This document shows positions 27,040 to 36,983 of a stretch of DNA of 64,000 bases, piece after piece. Every line of letters begins with the position of its first letter. Positions within the stretch are counted from its first letter, which is position 1. Below the pieces are notes generated by a model. That model ran no database searches, was not told the DNA's origin, and was given only the letters and a program-made list of their open reading frames with translations. The stretch lies in assembly GCA_041743125.1 (NCBI GenBank), contig JBGTNK010000033.1, positions 1 through 64,000 of the forward strand, given 5' to 3'. The DNA comes from Terrimonas_B sp041743125. Its GTDB lineage: Bacteria > Bacteroidota > Bacteroidia > Chitinophagales > Chitinophagaceae. The position numbers and the translations under genes are program-made.

Positions 27040-28815
27040 TTAGGCAGTCAAAAGTTTCGTTTTTCTTTCGCCGATCTGCTGGCGCCACATAGCAAAGTAT
27101 AAACCTTTTTCCTGGAGCAAAGCCTCATGGGTTCCGGTTTCCACCACATCTCCTTTTTCAAGTACATATATCCTGTCTGCATGCATGATGGTAGAAAGCC
27201 GGTGTGCGATCAATATGGTGATCTGGTTTCCCTGCATGGAAATATCACGGATGGTATCTGTGATCTCTTCTTCGGTTAATGAATCCAGCGCAGAAGTAGC
27301 TTCATCAAACAATAACAATTTGGGTCTGCGCAGCAAAGCCCTTGCAATGGAGATCCTTTGCTTTTCTCCCCCTGATAGTTTTAATCCGCCTTCTCCTATC
27401 ATTGTATCCAACCCTTTTTCCGCCCGGGCGAGTAAATTCTGGCAGGATGCTTTCCTGATTACATCCTTCAGATCTTCTTCCGTAGCAACAGGATTTACAA
27501 ACATCAGATTTTCTCTTACCGTTCCTGAAAACAATTGGGTATCCTGCGTTACAAATCCAATCTGGTTTCGCAGGTCTTCAAAGTCGATATTGTTTTCATC
27601 AATACTATTATATAAGATACATCCTTCCTCGGGACGATAAAGACCTACTAACAATTTCATCAGGGTGGTTTTGCCAGATCCTGATGGACCCACAAACGCA
27701 ATGGTTTCACCTGTTTTTACTTTGAAGCTGATATCATTTATAGCTTTCTGCGATGCTGTAAAATGTTTAAAAGCTACATGGTCAAATTCAAGCGTTTGAA
27801 TTTTTCCCAGGTGTTTGGGATTATCAGCTTTTGGCTCCGGCTCCTTATTCATCAGGTTTTCAAAATTTTCAAGCGAAGCCTGGGCCTCCCGGTAGGTAAG
27901 TATGATATTGCCGATTTCCTGCAAAGGACCGAAAACAAAGAAGGAATATATCTGCATGGTAGCTAATTCCCATGGCAACATCTTATCCTTAAAGATCATC
28001 CACATAAGCATAAAAAGGATAATCTGCCTCAGTGTATTTACAAATGTGCCTTGTATAAAACTTATACTGCGCAGGCGTTTTACTTTTTTTAATTCTAATC
28101 CCAGTATTTTATACGTGTTTTTATTAAGACGCTCAACTTCCTGGGTGGCAAGTCCAAGGCTTTTTACCAGTTCTATATTCCGTAGCGATTCAGTAGTAGC
28201 TCCGGCAAGTGAGGTTGTTTCCCTCACTATATTTTTTTGAACGATTTTTATTTTTTTACTGAGCAAATTAGAAATGATAACCAATAAAAGTATACCGCCA
28301 AAATAAATAAGTGGTAAAGTGGGGTGAATGCTGTATGCAAATAATGCTACAAATAAAATCCCGATTACTACCGGAAACAGCACGTTCACAAAACTGGCAA
28401 TGAATTTTTCTGTATCTATACGAACTTTTTGCAAAATGCTAAGCGTTTCGCCACTTCGTTGATCTTCGAATTGATAATAAGGAAGGCTCATGGCGTGTTT
28501 CAACCCTTCCGTAAATACGGCAGCGCCAAATTTTTGAGTTACCAGGTTCTGAAAATAATCCTGGAAGGCTTTCGCTATCCGGCTCACCATGGCTACGCCA
28601 ACGGATGCTCCCAAAAGGGTAAGAAGCGGTGTTGCAAACTTCCACCAAAAAGGTTGATAGGAGGCTGAATTATCGTGGTATTTATAACCGAGGTCAATTA
28701 GCTTACCAAATATATAAGGGTCAATTAAAGAAAAACTAATATTGATAGCTGCGAGAAATAATACAAATGCTACCAGCCATTTATAAGGTTTCAAATAACG
28801 CAATAATAAATTCAT
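27040..28815 (-). CDS. ABC transporter, fused permease and ATP-binding protein
   Basis: 591 aa from the ATG at 28813-28815, with the usual MNLLLRYLKPYKW opening; a TTG 39 nt upstream is less likely. The N-terminal six-helix exporter domain (about 1-310) is followed by an ATPase domain with Walker A VGPSGSGKTTLM, Q-loop FVTQDTQLF, signature LSGGEKQRISIARALL and Walker B LLLFDEATSALD. A type IV (MsbA/heterodimer-like) exporter. Substrate unknown. Pairs with the rhodanese gene behind it. Confidence 0.93.
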   Translation of the reverse strand: MNLLLRYLKPYKWLVAFVLFLAAINISFSLIDPYIFGKLIDLGYKYHDNSASYQPFWWKFATPLLTLLGASVGVAMVSRIAKAFQDYFQNLVTQKFGAAVFTEGLKHAMSLPYYQFEDQRSGETLSILQKVRIDTEKFIASFVNVLFPVVIGILFVALFAYSIHPTLPLIYFGGILLLVIISNLLSKKIKIVQKNIVRETTSLAGATTESLRNIELVKSLGLATQEVERLNKNTYKILGLELKKVKRLRSISFIQGTFVNTLRQIILFMLMWMIFKDKMLPWELATMQIYSFFVFGPLQEIGNIILTYREAQASLENFENLMNKEPEPKADNPKHLGKIQTLEFDHVAFKHFTASQKAINDISFKVKTGETIAFVGPSGSGKTTLMKLLVGLYRPEEGCILYNSIDENNIDFEDLRNQIGFVTQDTQLFSGTVRENLMFVNPVATEEDLKDVIRKASCQNLLARAEKGLDTMIGEGGLKLSGGEKQRISIARALLRRPKLLLFDEATSALDSLTEEEITDTIRDISMQGNQITILIAHRLSTIMHADRIYVLEKGDVVETGTHEALLQEKGLYFAMWRQQIGERKTKLLTA

Positions 28816-29016
28816 ATAATGGATGCAGGTTGAATAAAGAGTATTAACACTCAAATAGCATACAAGTTCGCTAAAAAATTACAACATAGCAGGAACGAGG
28901 CATTTAAAGAAAAGTGTAAAATCTCCGGCAGCAAGAAAAGTGGATAAACGAAACCCGGAAGACGGAGCAAAATATTTAAATAAAAATTAAAATAAACTGG
29001 GAAAGTATCTTGATTT

Positions 29017-30567
29017 TTAACCAGCCCAGCCTTCCCTGTCAAGGCTTCTGTATTGAATAGCTTCTGCCAGGTGTTCCGGCTTAATTTCCGGGCACTGGGA
29101 CAGGTCAGCGATCGTTCTTGACACTTTCAGAATACGGTCGTATGCCCGGGCTGATAAATTTAATTTTTCCATTGCTGCTTTTAATAAACTGGCTCCTGCC
29201 TGGCTGATCACACATATCTCTTTTAACATCTTACTGCTTATTTGAGCATTGCAATACACACCGGGATTGTTTTTATATCGCTCTGCCTGTATCTCTCTTG
29301 CTGCTATAACCCGATTACGTATCGATGCAGAATTTTCCTGGGTTTTGGAATTGGATAATTCATTAAAAGGAACCGGTGTTACTTCCACATGCAGATCAAT
29401 ACGATCAAGTAAAGGCCCTGAAATCTTATTCAGGTATTTCTGGACGGCTCCCGGCGGGCAGGTGCATTCTCTCTCGGGGTGATTATAAAATCCGCAGGGG
29501 CAGGGATTCATAGAGGCTATCAGCATGAAGGAAGCCGGAAAGTCAACAGCCACTTTTGCCCGGGATATGGTCACTCTTCTTTCTTCCATAGGTTGACGCA
29601 TTACTTCCAATACGGTTCTTTTAAATTCAGGAAGTTCATCTAAAAATAATACGCCGTTATGTGCTAATGATATTTCTCCAGGTTGGGGAATGCCACCTCC
29701 GCCAACTAATGCAACATCTGAAATAGTATGATGGGGGGAACGAAATGGTCTTTTAGTAACGAGAGTTGAATTTTCAGGCAGCTTGCCTGCTACAGAATGA
29801 ATCTTTGTTGTTTCCAACGCTTCCTGTAAACTAAGCGGTGGAAGTATCGTAGGCAATCTTTTGGCAAGCATTGTTTTTCCGGCCCCGGGAGGACCGATCA
29901 GTATGGCGTTATGACCACCGGCCGCTGCTATTTCCAGGGCTCGTTTTATATTTTCCTGTCCTTTTACATCCGTAAAATCCAGGTCATAGTCCGATTGAGA
30001 ATTAAAAAATTCTTCTCGGGTATTTATTACCACCGGCTGCAAGCCCGTTTCTTCGTTTTCAAAAAAAGTTATCACCTCTTTTATATGCGTTACTCCATAT
30101 ACATGCAGATTGTTGACCATGCCAGCTTCTTTGGCATTTACAAGCGGAACAATCAATCCCTTAAAACCTTCCTTCCTAGCCTGGATGGCAATAGGCAATG
30201 CGCCTTTGATAGCTCTTATTTCACCATTGAGACTTAGTTCACCCATGATGACATACTTAGCCAGGGCATCTTTATTTTCCATTTGTTCTGAAGCACCTAA
30301 AATGCCCAGAGCAATTGGAAGATCGAATGGTGTTCCGCTTTTCTTTATATCGGCAGGAGCCAGGTTTACTACCACTTTGGTTCTTGGCATCTGGTACCCG
30401 TTTGTTTTAAACGTGCTTTCAATTCTTTGAAGGCTTTCCTTTACTGCATTGTCCGGCAAGCCCACTATCATGGGATCTTTTCCCGATGATGGCAGCCAGT
30501 TTACCTCAATAGTTATAGAGATGGCTTCAACGCCATATACCGCACTGCCAAAGGTTTTTACAAGCAT
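29017..30567 (-). CDS. YifB/ComM family Mg-chelatase-like AAA ATPase
   Basis: 516 aa from the ATG at 30565-30567 (an upstream TTG at 30597 would add ten residues). The N-terminal ChlI-like region with KTFGSAVYGVEAISI and a Lon-like substructure is followed by Walker A IGPPGAGKTMLAKRLPTILP, Walker B GVLFLDELPEF, and the C-terminal MgChl_C domain with AYDRILKVSRTIADL. The Cys-rich MNPCPCGFYNHPERECTCPPG loop is typical. In Gammaproteobacteria ComM is a branch-migration helicase in natural transformation; use here is inferred only. Confidence 0.93.
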   Translation of the reverse strand: MLVKTFGSAVYGVEAISITIEVNWLPSSGKDPMIVGLPDNAVKESLQRIESTFKTNGYQMPRTKVVVNLAPADIKKSGTPFDLPIALGILGASEQMENKDALAKYVIMGELSLNGEIRAIKGALPIAIQARKEGFKGLIVPLVNAKEAGMVNNLHVYGVTHIKEVITFFENEETGLQPVVINTREEFFNSQSDYDLDFTDVKGQENIKRALEIAAAGGHNAILIGPPGAGKTMLAKRLPTILPPLSLQEALETTKIHSVAGKLPENSTLVTKRPFRSPHHTISDVALVGGGGIPQPGEISLAHNGVLFLDELPEFKRTVLEVMRQPMEERRVTISRAKVAVDFPASFMLIASMNPCPCGFYNHPERECTCPPGAVQKYLNKISGPLLDRIDLHVEVTPVPFNELSNSKTQENSASIRNRVIAAREIQAERYKNNPGVYCNAQISSKMLKEICVISQAGASLLKAAMEKLNLSARAYDRILKVSRTIADLSQCPEIKPEHLAEAIQYRSLDREGWAG

Positions 30568-30646
30568 GATTTGAAGATAGAGAAAATGTTTGAACAAAGA
30601 GGGCGGGCCGAGGAAGGATGAAATGGAAGAAAAATTCCGGGTTCAT

Positions 30647-32236
30647 TTATTTTTTCTCGGTTATATTTCCGGAGAACAATAAGGATAAATTGGGATCCAA
30701 TGTTATTGTCCTTGTTTTTTCTTTTACAGGAAAGCTGAAGGTTTCTTCCTGCTTTGATACATTGAAAACTTTTAATTGTTTTCCACCGGAAGTATTAGTC
30801 AATTCTATCTCCAGGGGAAAGGAAAAAGAAGTTTTTTGTAATTGTTTTATACTGACGGATATTTTTTTTTCAGTTGGTAAATAACTCCAGCTAATGGCAA
30901 GCTTTGGTATGCCGGCTGTATATAACCATTGCTGAAAAAATAAAGACAAATTTTTTCCTGATACCTTTTCAAAAATGGTTTGCATATCTTTTGTGTCGGC
31001 ATTTTTTCCTGCATAGGCAGAATAAAAAGTTTTAATGGCTTTATGGAAAACAGTATCGCCCAATTGACGGCGCAGCATATGAAGAATCCAGCTTCCTTTC
31101 TGGTAATTATTGCTATTAAGCAAGCTCATAAAATTGGGATCGTTGTCAACCACCGCTCTGTTTGATTTATTTGCAAAATCAATAATTTGGTCCCGGTCAT
31201 CCTTTAACATATACCTGGCGGTATCAGCCCCATATTTTTTTTCAAAATAAATAATGGCAAGATAAGTAGCGAATCCTTCGCTAAGCCACAAATGAGCAAA
31301 GCTTTTTTCAGTAACCATATTGCCAAACCATTGATGTGCTATTTCATGTGCCTGGGTATTTTCTGACCGGCCTGACCCATCAACTAAATCCTGGTTGTAA
31401 AAAATAGTGTTGGCATTTTCTAATCCTCCAAACCGTGTTTTCGATTGTACACTGGCTAATTTTTTATATCCATATTCACCGATATAATTAATAAAAAAGA
31501 GGAGTATATCAGTAGCAAGTCCGAAATCTTTAAATCCAGGCTTTTTATCCTCCGGGTAAACCCAGCTATAAACAGGGATACATTCATTTATCGTTCCTGC
31601 AAGCTGCCTGGAAAAATCTGCAACCCCTATTACCATTACTTTGGTAGCTACCGCAACATTTTCTTTCCAATAGGTCAGCCTTTTATTTCCGGCCACATTA
31701 GTTTCTTCAATAAGTACACCATTAGCAACCACCTGGTAATGCCCCGGGGCAGTTACCATAAATTCCACCGTGGCCTTATCAGCGGGATCATCCACACAGG
31801 GTATCCAGTTGCATCCGCGATCCGGCCAGTTATCTGCAAAAAAAGTCCGGCGACCAAACTTATTCTTTGATATGATAAGCCCGTCTGCCGGGATGCCTCT
31901 ATAATCAATAATAAAGGTCCGGGTTTCCCCCGGGCTTGTTTTACGCGGTAGTGAAATAGAAATAATATCCTGTTGATGTGTATAGGATATATCGCTTTTG
32001 TTTTCTTTTATGGAATGAATGATCATTCCCTTTCCGGATGATACTGATTTAAGATCTAATTTAAATTGACCGGCAGGTGATAAAAACTTTACTTGGATCT
32101 GTGCTTTACCATGGATACTATCTGATTGGTCAGTTAATGCAATTTCAAAACGATAGTGAACAACATCAATGTTGGGCTGAGCACAGACAAATAGGGTTAA
32201 TAAAACTAATGGGATTAAAATAAATTTTCTTTTCAT
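30647..32236 (-). CDS. M1 family metallopeptidase (aminopeptidase N-like), exported
   Basis: 529 aa with an N-terminal signal peptide ending near VCAQ (residue 20). The M1 exopeptidase loop GGLEN (270-274) replaces GAMEN. The zinc site HEIAH (297-301) is followed by the third ligand Glu320 in LWLSEGFATY, and the downstream Tyr region is present. The C-terminal part is shorter than in full aminopeptidase N and resembles small cold-active or ERAP-domain-less forms. Expected to trim N-terminal residues of peptides in the periplasm or outside the cell. Followed after 49 bp upstream by the YifB gene, same strand. Confidence 0.93.
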   Translation of the reverse strand: MKRKFILIPLVLLTLFVCAQPNIDVVHYRFEIALTDQSDSIHGKAQIQVKFLSPAGQFKLDLKSVSSGKGMIIHSIKENKSDISYTHQQDIISISLPRKTSPGETRTFIIDYRGIPADGLIISKNKFGRRTFFADNWPDRGCNWIPCVDDPADKATVEFMVTAPGHYQVVANGVLIEETNVAGNKRLTYWKENVAVATKVMVIGVADFSRQLAGTINECIPVYSWVYPEDKKPGFKDFGLATDILLFFINYIGEYGYKKLASVQSKTRFGGLENANTIFYNQDLVDGSGRSENTQAHEIAHQWFGNMVTEKSFAHLWLSEGFATYLAIIYFEKKYGADTARYMLKDDRDQIIDFANKSNRAVVDNDPNFMSLLNSNNYQKGSWILHMLRRQLGDTVFHKAIKTFYSAYAGKNADTKDMQTIFEKVSGKNLSLFFQQWLYTAGIPKLAISWSYLPTEKKISVSIKQLQKTSFSFPLEIELTNTSGGKQLKVFNVSKQEETFSFPVKEKTRTITLDPNLSLLFSGNITEKK

Positions 32237-32291
32237 ATAGAATAAACAAACGAATAATAGAAATAAGCCGGTAAAAGATCAGTTCTGCAAC

Positions 32292-33608
32292 CTATAGGTT
32301 CTCCAGCATTTCCACCACTTTCTCTCTTTTCAAAATTACATATCCTATCCGGTCGTTACTTATTCCATCTTTTAACTGGTAGCTGAACTGCAGCTGATCG
32401 TTATCAATAATTGTTTCGAAATATTTAAAAGAAATATTGGGAAACTTCCTGAGTTCTTCACCAATTTCATAAAGATGGGTAGAAAGTATAAAGAGAGAAT
32501 TTTTCATTTTAATAAGACCTTTAATAACTGTTATTGAACACTTCATGGCATCCTGCACATTTGTTCCTTTAAAAAGTTCATCTATCAATACCAGCCATTT
32601 TTTTCCATTATTTATTTTATCAATGGTGTTTTTTATTCGTTGTACCTCGTTAAAGAAAAAACTTTCGCCTTTGGCTATATTATCCACTACATTGATATTA
32701 CTCAATAGCCCATCAAACAAGGTAAGCCGCATGGATTCAGCAGGAACTCCCATGCCGACATGCGCCAGAAATACGGACGAGCCAACCGATTTGATCAATG
32801 TGCTTTTGCCTGCCATATTAGCTCCCGTCAGAAAAAGAAAATTATGTTCCGGGTTCATCTGCAGATCATACGCTACGGGTACAGGAATTAATATATGGTA
32901 AAGCCCTTTGGCTTCTACCAGCGGTGACTCCTGTTCAATAAATTCCGGGAATGAAAGATTAAACTTTTTCACCGCCACCGCCATAGAGTACCAGGCATCA
33001 AGGCGGCTAAAAATATCTATTAATTCAAGAATATTGGTTTTATACTGGTTGCGGAGATAATGCCCAAAATAAAGATTTTGCCGGATAGTGAATTTTGCTG
33101 ACTTCTTTGTTTCTGAAAGAAGCTGTAAAGGTTTTTGATTTGTAATTTGTTTTATCCGATTGATGTGTATTCCTATTTTGGAGGGCAGTTCCAAATCTCC
33201 CAGTAAAGCAAGTATCTCTTTTATTCCCCTGAAAAAATCAGCAAAATGAGGAACAGAATATTTTACCATGGAATAATCTTCGCTGTGGAGCCATTTATAT
33301 AAAACATTATTGAACGTATTTGGTTTTTCGCTGATGGGGTCTAGGGAATAATCCAGGAATTTGTCCATTACTAATATCGTGCCATTGGTAATATCGTCAG
33401 GCCATTCAGTTACATGTTCCATCAGGGTGCGGATTACCTTTTGAGTGCCGGTGATTCTTTTCAGATCATCATGCGGCTCGGTAAAAAATTTGCGCAGCCA
33501 TTGTTTTCCTCCGTTGGTGCGGGTAAAATTCAATTTATGAAAAATGGAAAATTCCTCTTCCGCATGAAAGATGGAGATATCGTTAAATGAAATGTTATCT
33601 ATCTGCAT
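32292..33608 (-). CDS. MutS-related ATPase lacking the mismatch-recognition domains
   Basis: 438 aa. The C-terminal half is a MutS-type ATPase: FLFLTGANMAGKSTLIKSVG, then GVPAESMRLTLFDGLLSNINVVDNIAKGESFFFNEVQRI (MutS-like D-loop/Walker B region) and IDELFKGTNVQDAM. The N-terminal half is helical lever-like sequence starting DISIFHAEEEFSIFHKLN. The MutS mismatch-binding domain I and connector domain are absent, so this is a MutS-family paralogue and not mismatch repair MutS. A role in recombination or membrane-linked functions (as for some MutS-like families) is not inferable. Between the M1 gene and pyrC, same strand. Confidence 0.85.
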   Translation of the reverse strand: MQIDNISFNDISIFHAEEEFSIFHKLNFTRTNGGKQWLRKFFTEPHDDLKRITGTQKVIRTLMEHVTEWPDDITNGTILVMDKFLDYSLDPISEKPNTFNNVLYKWLHSEDYSMVKYSVPHFADFFRGIKEILALLGDLELPSKIGIHINRIKQITNQKPLQLLSETKKSAKFTIRQNLYFGHYLRNQYKTNILELIDIFSRLDAWYSMAVAVKKFNLSFPEFIEQESPLVEAKGLYHILIPVPVAYDLQMNPEHNFLFLTGANMAGKSTLIKSVGSSVFLAHVGMGVPAESMRLTLFDGLLSNINVVDNIAKGESFFFNEVQRIKNTIDKINNGKKWLVLIDELFKGTNVQDAMKCSITVIKGLIKMKNSLFILSTHLYEIGEELRKFPNISFKYFETIIDNDQLQFSYQLKDGISNDRIGYVILKREKVVEMLENL

Positions 33609-33709
33609 GCCCTTTCCCCCCGAAGGATGTTTTTGATTGGATCATTAAAACGTAAATTATTTTGAACAGTTCAATTTAGCGGTATGATAAATAAAAAAAA
33701 CAATGGTCC

Positions 33710-35086
33710 CTACCTTTCAAATTGCAATCTTCTGCCTTTATTAGATTCATCCCATACCGGATTCCATATACCCTTGGTTATTTGTTCCTCCGATCGGCAA
33801 AATACCAGGTGCCCGTTAACAAAAGTATGTGTGATGGCTGCCGGAAATTCGAAATCTGATAAGGGGCTCCACCCACATTTATACAAAATATTTTCCGGAA
33901 TAACTTTTAAAGAAGAGTTTAAATCAACGATAACCAGGTCGGCATAATAACCTTCCCTGATATACCCTCTTTCCCTGATCTGGAAACAATCGGCTACGGC
34001 GTGACTCATCTTTTCCACTATTTTTTCCATGGTGATATAACCTAGTTTGTAATAATAAAGCATTAGCAATATGGAATGCTGCACCAGGGGAAGTCCGGCA
34101 TGGGCTTTCAGGTACGGTTCATTTTTTTCCTCCATCGTATGCGGCGCATGGTCAGTTGCTATTACATCGAGTCTGTCATCCAGCAAGGCCTTCCATAATG
34201 CCACTTTGTTTGCTGGTGCCTTTATCGCCGGGTTACATTTGATCTTATTACCCAATTTTTCATAGTCGTCACTCGTAAAGTGAAGATGGTGAACACATAC
34301 CTCTGACGTGATCCTTTTATCTTTTAACGGAACCATATTTCCAAAAAGATGCAATTCCTTTTCGGTACTTATATGTAATATATGCAGGCGGGTATTATAT
34401 TTTTTTGCAAGCTGCACAGCATAAAAAGAAGATTCATAACAAGCTTCTTCATTTCTGATCAGCGGGTGGTCCTTTGCCGTTAACTCGCGGTTCTCCGCTT
34501 TTATTCTTTCAAGGTTTTGTTTTATGATACTTTCTTTTTCACAATGGGTAGCAATAAGTAATTCGCTTTCGCTAAAAACCTTTTCAAGGGTGAGGGGATT
34601 ATCAACTAATAAATTACCGGTTGACGATCCCATGAAAATTTTAATGCCGCAGATGTCTTTCTTTCTTTTATTGGCCCGTAATGCCTCCTCAGCATTTTCA
34701 TTGGAGGTACCTATATAAAAGGAATAATTTGCTAATGCGTGTTGAGAGGCCCTACTATATTTTTCTTCCAGTATCTCTTGCGTAAACGCGGGAGGCACCG
34801 TATTAGGCATTTCCATAAAACTAGTAACACCCCCGGCTATGGCCGCTTTAGCTTCTGTATATATGGTGGCTTTATGAGTTAATCCCGGCTCCCGAAAATG
34901 GACCTGGTCATCAATGGCACCTGGTAAAAGGAATTTACCTTCTCCATTTATTTCAACCACATTGTTGCCAGTTATTGTAATAGCAGGTCCCGTCTTTTCA
35001 ATACGTCCGTTTTTGATCAGCACATCGCCGGTCTGAATCCTTCCTTCATTGACAATCTGTATGTTTTTTATCAGATATATTTGCAT
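33710..35086 (-). CDS. pyrC: Dihydroorotase (amidohydrolase family)
   Basis: 458 aa, class I/AllB-like length. Catalyses reversible cyclisation of carbamoyl-aspartate in pyrimidine synthesis. Motifs: DDQVHFREPG at about residues 59-68, GIKIFMGSSTGN (probably the carboxylated-Lys region), IATHCEKES, LHILHISTEKE and DVIATDHAPHTMEEK. The usual HxH pair of the first metal motif appears as Gln-Val-His (Gln61, His63), while the remaining ligands appear intact. I recall the DDQVHFREPG form from Bacteroidota dihydroorotases, so this is probably lineage-typical. Its 5' end lies 29 bp from the divergent outer-membrane gene. Confidence 0.86.
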   Translation of the reverse strand: MQIYLIKNIQIVNEGRIQTGDVLIKNGRIEKTGPAITITGNNVVEINGEGKFLLPGAIDDQVHFREPGLTHKATIYTEAKAAIAGGVTSFMEMPNTVPPAFTQEILEEKYSRASQHALANYSFYIGTSNENAEEALRANKRKKDICGIKIFMGSSTGNLLVDNPLTLEKVFSESELLIATHCEKESIIKQNLERIKAENRELTAKDHPLIRNEEACYESSFYAVQLAKKYNTRLHILHISTEKELHLFGNMVPLKDKRITSEVCVHHLHFTSDDYEKLGNKIKCNPAIKAPANKVALWKALLDDRLDVIATDHAPHTMEEKNEPYLKAHAGLPLVQHSILLMLYYYKLGYITMEKIVEKMSHAVADCFQIRERGYIREGYYADLVIVDLNSSLKVIPENILYKCGWSPLSDFEFPAAITHTFVNGHLVFCRSEEQITKGIWNPVWDESNKGRRLQFER

Positions 35087-35114
35087 GATCGTTTATCGTT
35101 ATCCTAAATTACTT

Positions 35115-36860
35115 ATGATGCAATTTATAAAAACCCTTGTAAGACTGTTTTTATTTCTTTTCTTCCGTCCCTTTCAGGTTTGTATACTAATTATTACTGG
35201 CTTCATTGCATTTCCACTTACAGGCTTGTCACAATCTACCTACTTACCCCAGGGGGATAAACAAAATATTCTGCTGGAAAGATTGGAGATAAAAGCTGGT
35301 ACCGATTCAGTATTAAATTTTTCTAAAACAAAATATTTTAACCGGAGCAAGTATGTAATTAACGGCGTAAAAAGCTATCTCCGGAATGTGGATGAAAGTG
35401 AATTATCCAAAGTGGATGCCTATAACCTGCAACGACTATACCTGAATAATACAGAGTATCTAACTGACGAGCAAAGAAATAAATATATCAGCAAAAAGCC
35501 CTTTTTGAAAAACTTTTATACTTCTCCGGCCAACTTATATGAAGTACATACCAATGATCTGGATCTTATCATTAACCCGGTTATTCAATATGTGCTATCA
35601 AAAGAAAGTAACAATGATCAATCTCTTTTCCTGAATACAAGAGGACTGACGGTAAGAGGGAAAATTGCAAACAAAATCGGCTTCGCGGCGTACCTTACCG
35701 ACAACCAGGAAAGAGACCCGGCCTATGTGCAGCGTTGGGTAAGGGAGAGGAGTGCGGTGCCGGGAAATGGATATTATAAATCATTCAAAAGCGCCGGGGG
35801 TTTAGATTATTTTGATGCCCGTGGCTATTTTACTTTTAACGTAGCCAAATATATTGATGTGGCATTCGGGTATGATAAAAATTTTATCGGTAACGGGTAT
35901 CGCAGTTTATTCTTAAGTGATTTTGGAAACAACAACTTATTTCTGAAATTGAACACACGGATTTGGAAATTCAATTACCAGAATTTGTTTATGGAATTGC
36001 ATAATGCATATGTGAGAGGAGGAGACAAGTTATTAGATAAGAAATATGCCGTGATGCACCACCTGGACATCAATATTGCCAGGTGGCTGAATGTGGGATT
36101 ATTTGAAGGAGTAGTTTTTGGCAGGAAGAACAGGTTTGATTTTTCCTACCTGAATCCTGTCATTTTTTACAGGTCTATAGAACAGCAAAACGGTAGCGAT
36201 GATAACGCCGTAGCGGGTTTTGACTTTAAAGCCAATGTGGCAAAGCGATTCCAGGTTTATGGCCAGTTAATGCTGGATGAATTCAAGTTATCCGAAATCA
36301 AAGCTAACAGGGGTTGGTGGGCCAATAAGTTTGGAATACAACTAGGAGCTAAATACATTGATGCATTTAATATAAAAAATCTGGATTTGCAGATTGAGCA
36401 TAACCGGGTAAGGCCATTTACCTATTCCCACCGTGATTCAGTTGCAAATTATACTCATTACAATCAACCCCTGGCTCATCCGTTAATGGCCAATTTCAGC
36501 GAGGTTATAGGCGTATTACGTTATCAGCCTGCCCCTAAATGGATCGTTCAGGCAAAAGCGATCGTTTACCAGCAAGGCAGAGATAATGACAGTGTAAGTT
36601 ATGGTAGTAACATATTTCTGCCCAGTGCTCCACCCTACAGAACCAGTGATTATGGTTATAGTATTGGTTCGGGCTGGAAGACCAACGTAATATATGGATC
36701 CTTCTTGTTGTCATATGAATGGAAAGAAAACCTGTTTTTGGAATTATTTGCACAATCAAGAAAACAGGAAACTAAATCAGCACCTTTAACTACCCAAAAG
36801 AGTACAGTGATTTCTTTTGGTGTCAGGTGGAATATGCAAAGAAGAGAATTTGATTTTTAA
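35115..36860 (+). CDS. Large outer-membrane protein, Wzi/RemB-like
   Basis: 581 aa from the ATG at 35115; upstream ATGs at 35049 and 35085 would overlap pyrC. A hydrophobic signal segment ends near LSQS. The long middle and C-terminal parts are aromatic-rich amphipathic strands: NLFLKLNTRIWKFNYQNLFMEL, RWLNVGLFEGVVFGRKNRFDF and TNVIYGSFLLSYEWKENLFLELFAQ, ending GVRWNMQRREFDF with a terminal Phe as in BAM-inserted barrels. The GYDKNFIGNGYRSLFLSDFG block is like capsule-assembly Wzi/gliding RemB-type proteins of Bacteroidota. Function in gliding or surface-polysaccharide attachment is only suggested. Confidence 0.7.
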   Translation: MMQFIKTLVRLFLFLFFRPFQVCILIITGFIAFPLTGLSQSTYLPQGDKQNILLERLEIKAGTDSVLNFSKTKYFNRSKYVINGVKSYLRNVDESELSKVDAYNLQRLYLNNTEYLTDEQRNKYISKKPFLKNFYTSPANLYEVHTNDLDLIINPVIQYVLSKESNNDQSLFLNTRGLTVRGKIANKIGFAAYLTDNQERDPAYVQRWVRERSAVPGNGYYKSFKSAGGLDYFDARGYFTFNVAKYIDVAFGYDKNFIGNGYRSLFLSDFGNNNLFLKLNTRIWKFNYQNLFMELHNAYVRGGDKLLDKKYAVMHHLDINIARWLNVGLFEGVVFGRKNRFDFSYLNPVIFYRSIEQQNGSDDNAVAGFDFKANVAKRFQVYGQLMLDEFKLSEIKANRGWWANKFGIQLGAKYIDAFNIKNLDLQIEHNRVRPFTYSHRDSVANYTHYNQPLAHPLMANFSEVIGVLRYQPAPKWIVQAKAIVYQQGRDNDSVSYGSNIFLPSAPPYRTSDYGYSIGSGWKTNVIYGSFLLSYEWKENLFLELFAQSRKQETKSAPLTTQKSTVISFGVRWNMQRREFDF

Positions 36861-36983
36861 TATCAATATTCCATCGGTTACTACAAAAATTGTTGAAGCT
36901 GTAACTCAGGTTCAAAATAAAAAGAGAATTGACCAGGTATAATATATGTCATGATAACCGAAATGCTGCAGGATAAAAATAAT

